64,000 nt of DNA from Dactylonectria macrodidyma (taxonomy: Eukaryota > Ascomycota > Sordariomycetes > Hypocreales > Nectriaceae), in contig JAGMUV010000011.1 in NCBI GenBank assembly GCA_020744425.1, positions 1,908,996 to 1,972,995 of the forward strand, written 5' to 3'. Shown one piece after another: positions 59,708-64,000 of this stretch (positions are counted from its first letter, which is position 1; every line of letters starts with the position of its first letter). The notes beneath the pieces are model-generated. The model was not told the DNA's origin and searched no databases. It was given only the letters and a program-made list of their open reading frames with translations. Made by a program: the position numbers and the translations under genes.

Positions 59708-60872
59708 GGAACTATTCTAAAGCTTAATAAAGCTCTATACGGACTGAGAGTCTCCCCCTTACTGTAGTAGAAGGAGCTTTCTAGGACCCTCTTAGAGCTA
59801 GGCTATAAACCAGTTCTATATAAGCCTTACTGCTTCAGAAAAGAAAGAATCCTCTTCTTCGTATATATCGATAATATCATTCTAGCCTATAGGAAAACAT
59901 AAGAAAATAAAGCTAAAGATCTGATCAGATAACTCTAATTAAGATATAAACTAACAGGCAGCAACCCCGTATAATGGTTCCTTAGAATAGAAGTCATACG
60001 GGACTGACCTATGAAGAAGATCTGGCTATCCTAAGTAGTCTATATTAAGAAAATTGCAAACCTAGCTAATAAAGGAATAGCTATAGTACTAATGACTCAG
60101 TTAGAGCTACGGCCTGCAACAAGGCTAGCAACCCTAATAGAAATTTAACGATACTAACGCAAGATCGGATCAATCCTCTATATCGCAGTCAACACCCGAC
60201 CCAACATAGCCTTTACTATCTCCAGATTGGCCAGATTCCTCACCAATCCAAGTTAAATACACTAAGAAGCGGCTGACCGCATTATCCACTACCTCACACA
60301 CACAAAGAACCTAGCCCTATCCTTCGGAGGGCCCGGCGGTCTTAGCATTGCTAGCGATGCCTCTTTTGCTAATAACATAACTGATCAGAAGAGCTTGCAG
60401 GCATATACTATCAAGCTGTTTAACGGACTGATCGGATGGAGAGCTAACAAACAAGACACAGTCATAATATTAATAATAGAAGCAGAGCTCCTAGCCCTAG
60501 CACAGGCAGCTAAGGAATCTCTCTTTATGAGCTGACTGCTCAAAGAGCTAACAGTTTAACTGGATGACTTAACCATCCAGATTGACTGCAATAACACTCA
60601 GACTATCAACCTCGTAACGGCTAAGATAGCTACTTTAAGAACTAAGTTACAGCATATTAATATCTACAATCACTGGCTCAGACAGGAGGTTTAAAGAGGG
60701 AAAATTCAAGTTAAATACATTAAATTAACAGACATAGTCGTAGATAGCCTAATGAAAGCACTTCTAACTAGAAAATAGAACCGCTTTTTACATCAACTTA
60801 GATTAGAAGACATTAGGAAGAGGCTCCAGAAGGACGAAGAAGGGCTTTAGACTCAATGAGAAGTCATTGAAT

Positions 60873-60883
60873 CTGAGGGGGTG
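60873..60883 (+). promoter_or_regulatory. Polypurine tract of copia element G
   Basis: CTGAGGGGGTG directly before the 3' LTR, a usual place and composition for a copia PPT. Confidence 0.5.
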
Positions 60884-61059
60884 TGTTAGATATGTTAGAG
60901 GCGAAAGTTGCCACCTATTGCCACCTATTGCCACGAGGCTTAGCAATCAGCTTCTAGCTGATTCTATACAGAAGAGAAAGAGTATATAAAGCTTGCCCTG
61001 AAACCTCAAGGCATAAGCGGCAAGGACAGAATACACAATTTTCACCCTAATATTTAACA
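60884..61059 (+). repeat. 3' LTR of element G (176 bp)
   Basis: Matches 47895-48070 with only C/T-type differences seen; followed by ATTAT. Confidence 0.9.
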
Positions 61060-61079
61060 ATTATGAACAAATGCGCCTA

Positions 61080-63990
61080 ATTTTAATATAAAATAAGCAC
61101 TTAAAATGTTTTAATGAAGATATATAATAGATTATAAAAAGAAGGCATCTAGATCCAGAGCGGCTAATCCTAAAGATAGGTACTTCCCGATCTTTTACCT
61201 AGATATAATAAGCATTATTAGTCAGCCTCTATACTTAATTATAAGACAGAGCGGTTTCTTTAATAATATTACTTTTACCCTAAGATACTAGTACTTATTA
61301 TATACTAGTAAGTATATATTAACTAACCTGCCTTTCGATATTCATAACCAAACCTTTCGAATTATAACTATAGCATTTTATAAACTCTGGTTTATTATAA
61401 TACATCCAGTCTAGAGCTAGATAGATGACTTTTCTAGGTCATACAGCCAGCATTAATAGCAATAGAAGGCTTCCCGCTAAAGCAGTGCTATTAAGTAATA
61501 TTATACTAAAGCCCTTACTAAATACATTATCGAAATATTTATAGATAGTGAGCTCTTAGGCGAAGGAGTTAAGCTATTATAGGCCTTAAATGACTAGCAG
61601 ACGTCAAGTCTATCTTATAATAAGTAGATGACCTTCTAGACACTCTTTATAAAGAATTAGAAGACTTTTTCTAAAAATCACTCATATGACTGCTTCTAGA
61701 TTAATAATAAGCCCGCTTTCTATATATATAACTACAGGGCTAATATTAAGATCGAAGTTAATAAAGAGCTTAAGGACCTGCTAATAAAGATATGCTTACG
61801 ATCAGAGAGTGAAGATAATAAAAATCCGGATTCAGACTCTGATTCTGAGTCTAGCTCTGAGTCTGAGGTCAAGCCCAAGCCCGATTCTGAACTTAAGCCT
61901 GAGCCTGAGCCTGAACCTAAGCTTAAATCTGAGATCAAGCCTAGGCCTAAGCTTAAATCCAGGTCTATGCTTAACCTAAGTAATGCACATACTATAAATA
62001 GTCAAGATAATAGTAATAATAGCTAGAGTAATAGTATAGGTAGTATAAACAAAGCGTAAGCAGATAGTAACTCAGCCAGCCCTAAGAAGGATTATAATAT
62101 TTACTAAGAGCACTTATATAATAATAGACTTAAACATTTCTATACTAAACTAAAGAAGAAGTATAATATTAATAATATTAATTAGATCTCCTATATATTA
62201 ATAGCAGACATTAACTACATTAAGCATAACCCCTTAATCTAAAGCCCTTTTTAGTAGGATAATATTAATAATAGAATGTTATTACTCTTAGTAGACTAAC
62301 GCACATTCATTCAGCATTTTAGCAGTTTAAAAGGTTTTACTTTTTATCTTCTTATATTCTATTCTAGATATAAGAACTTTTCCTTACTATACTCGCCACC
62401 TTTCCTAGATAATATATACTTAGTAATATATAATAACATAAGCTATTATAATAATAGTACTAATAACGTCCTATCCTTTAGCTACTTTTACACTTATTCT
62501 AATATTAAGCGCATAATTTAACATAGCCTAAAAGACCTGCTTCCTGCTCGAGGCATTGCTACTAGTACTCTAACCCTTCCTCTTAGTAAGGCGAAGCAAA
62601 AAGGGTATATCTATGCCTATTAATAGCGACTATTACGAACTCTCTCTAACGAGCAGATACTAGATTAACTATCTCTAACTATACTATTCATACATAAGGG
62701 CTATTATATAAAAGCAGCTATATCATAAGGTCAGATCGCTTTCTAAATAGAGCAGGTAGTGACTATCAGACTAAATAAGCTTAAGTATAGCTATTAATAC
62801 TTCTTTAATATCCTCTATCCTATCTTCTAGCTCATACGCTTCTTTCTTAAGGAGAAGCAGGCATACACTACTATACTAAGGAGCTTTTTACTATCCATAT
62901 TCCCTATTATTCTTTATTCCTTCGCTAGGCTATTCAAGCTCAGACTAATAGAGATGCATTAGAGATTCCTAGTATAAGCTAAGAAAGGTCTTAACCTAGC
63001 TCTATTAGAAGCTATCACAGTTCTAGATTGACTAGGCAATTACTGCTTCACTAGTAATATAAAAGTACTAATGACTACTATTTTCTAGCCACTACTTACT
63101 ATAGAAAGCCTCAGGGTATGCGCCTGGCTATACGTATTAGCTAATATACTTGACTTTTAAGGCTCGAGCGGAAAGCTTAATATTATCTAATAGCCTTAGA
63201 TAAAAGACGAAGAGCGTAAGCTGATATTACTATATATTATATTACTAGAATATTACTATAGCCAGGTTATTACAGCTAACTGCTATAGTTAGGTATAGTT
63301 CAGCTAGCTTAGAGTAGAGGATATTGGATATATTAGAAGCGCTAGTACATTCTTAAGTAAGATACTCTATGGGTTTTGAGTGCTATAGATAGTAGCATTC
63401 ATAGCACATTAGCTTCAGATCTAGCTTAACTAAGGAGTATATAGCGGCCGAGACCTAATAGAGCATCTTCAATGATTATAGCGTTTTAGCGCAGTTTTAG
63501 ATACCTAGGAGCAGAGTGAAGAGCCTTTTAGTAGCCAGTAAGTTAAAACTATTCCTAAAGTAACCCTATGCCTCCTTTTTGCCTTAGTAATATGAACAAT
63601 AAGCTAAACCTAGGCAGTAAGTCTGGCTAGTAAACACAGCCACTAGAGTAGAAATATTAAGCTAATCTATAACTATATTAATACTTAGGCAATTCAATAA
63701 GCTATTCTTAAGAATAGCAAATAATAGCGAACTAATACTTCTACCTCCTCCTTCTAGATTAAATAAGGCATAAAGTGACTTTATGAATAAGATATATAAT
63801 ATATGCCTTAAGAGTAATAAGACTGCTATATAAGCTATAGTATCTAAGAATACTATATAGCTATTTATACTAAGTAAAGCTATGCATTATATAAGAGAAA
63901 GAAATATAATAGCCTATAAGTAGATTAATGCAATTATAAACCAGATAGTAAAGGCTAGTATAGACTGGGTTCTTAGATATTATTATAGAT
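61080..63990 (+). pseudogene. RIPed very long ORF, unidentified, runs to the window end
   Basis: A plus-strand frame can be followed, with few breaks other than TAA/TAG at Gln-like and TGA at Arg/Trp-like positions, from about 61180 to the end. It begins with a folded-looking region (FIDSELLGEGVKLL near 61550). A Ser/Asp/Glu then Lys/Pro/Glu repeat tract follows (61820-61960, SDSDSESSSESE and PEPEPEPK). The C-terminal half (62500-63900) is long and conserved-looking (LLPARGIATSTLTLP, ALLEAITVLDQLGNYCFTSN), suggesting a multi-domain protein. I do not recognise it. Before G inserted it was contiguous with 45651-47894, so both may belong to one large element or host gene. The 3' end is outside the window. 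Confidence 0.5.
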
Positions 63991-64000
63991 GGCTAATATT

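Larger units (their letters stand above)
48134..60859 (+). pseudogene. RIPed copia gag-pol of element G, interrupted by F at 51595-59707
   Basis: One frame from ATG 48134 to TGA 60857-60859. Gag is followed by a degraded protease region (ITNDFNQLAGLQPAL near 49450). Integrase has the GAG-pre-integrase segment HNCLEHPGLQALKHL (49865) and an NGSAECSGGMIKDKERAM core (50330), then KPKGWIGFLVRYR. RT comes late: YDVVNAFIHALID and MPPGYKKAG just before F, then KALYGLR and the catalytic YIDNI (YVDD type) near 59860. RNase H has SDASFANN and EAELLALAQAAKES near 60350-60510. The order INT-RT-RH defines Ty1/copia. Gln codons are often stops; I count dozens. Confidence 0.85.
47895..61059 (+). mobile_element. 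Element G: RIPed Ty1/copia retrotransposon, split by element F
   Basis: 176 bp LTRs (47895-48070 and 60884-61059) with a perfect target duplication ATTAT (47890-47894 and 61060-61064). Without F (8113 bp plus one 5 bp duplicate, 8118 bp in all) G is about 5.05 kb, normal for copia. 8118 is divisible by three, so the single gag-pol frame resumes in phase after F. RIP is moderate: many CAG/CAA remain, others are TAG/TAA. Confidence 0.92.

Noticed and set aside
1..64000. tRNA, rRNA, CRISPR arrays and replication origins
   Set aside because: None recognised on either strand by eye; a covariance-model scan would be needed to exclude degraded RNA genes.

Overview
The window reads as a repeat-rich, AT-rich compartment of a filamentous ascomycete (Pezizomycotina). 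Signs are: retroelement frames full of TAA/TAG where Gln is expected and of Tyr, Ile or Lys where Cys, Thr or Glu is expected (repeat-induced point mutation, RIP); TTAGGG-type telomeric repeats; 52-53 bp GT-AG introns; and Ty3/gypsy chromoviruses and Ty1/copia elements typical of fungi. Almost everything except a 2.6 kb island (about 27.8-30.4 kb) and one 8.1 kb element (51.6-59.7 kb) is RIP-degraded.

Layout. (1) 1-26.3 kb is a nest of Ty3/gypsy elements. Element B (12709-20516, TSD AATAG) lies inside A (315-20950, TSD ATAC). A lies inside C, a same-family copy in the opposite orientation (3' end at 20951-21878). C lies inside D (LTR 24604-25017), and D abuts a plus-strand pol fragment, D'. 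(2) 26.5-27.25 kb holds a TIR MITE and a solo LTR. (3) 27.8-30.4 kb is single-copy-like sequence with one intron-containing gene for a secreted acidic/Gly-Arg repeat protein. (4) 30.1-31.3 kb holds a 209 bp inverted repeat, a three-copy GC-rich repeat with telomeric (CCCTAA) tracts, and a second copy of the MITE. (5) 31.3-37.9 kb is mostly unreadable RIP debris. (6) 38094-45458 is element E, a RIPed chromovirus with 175 bp LTRs, next to an LTR of a sister family. (7) 45459-47894 and 61060-64000 are one older locus with long RIPed reading frames, split by copia element G (47895-61059, TSD ATTAT). (8) G is split by element F (51595-59707, TSD GGAAC), an intact chromovirus with no RIP signature and LTRs that look identical.

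Most interesting system. F carries a convergent two-exon antisense gene between the chromodomain end of pol and the 3' LTR. It encodes a Zn2Cys6-type cluster plus a coiled coil (183 aa). The RIP-damaged element B carries a recognisable homologue at the same place, in the same orientation, with an intron at the corresponding position. Elements E and A also have long antisense frames in that slot, but of unrelated sequence. So four chromovirus-type elements here have an antisense accessory gene. F also shows a canonical A AAA AAC -1 frameshift site at the gag/pol junction, a PBS complementary to a conserved internal LTR segment (self-priming, shared with B and D), and a 21-bp-periodic GATCAC array in U3.

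Limits. Everything was read by eye. Boundaries of RIPed coding remnants are approximate, and no similarity search or expression data support the family names.
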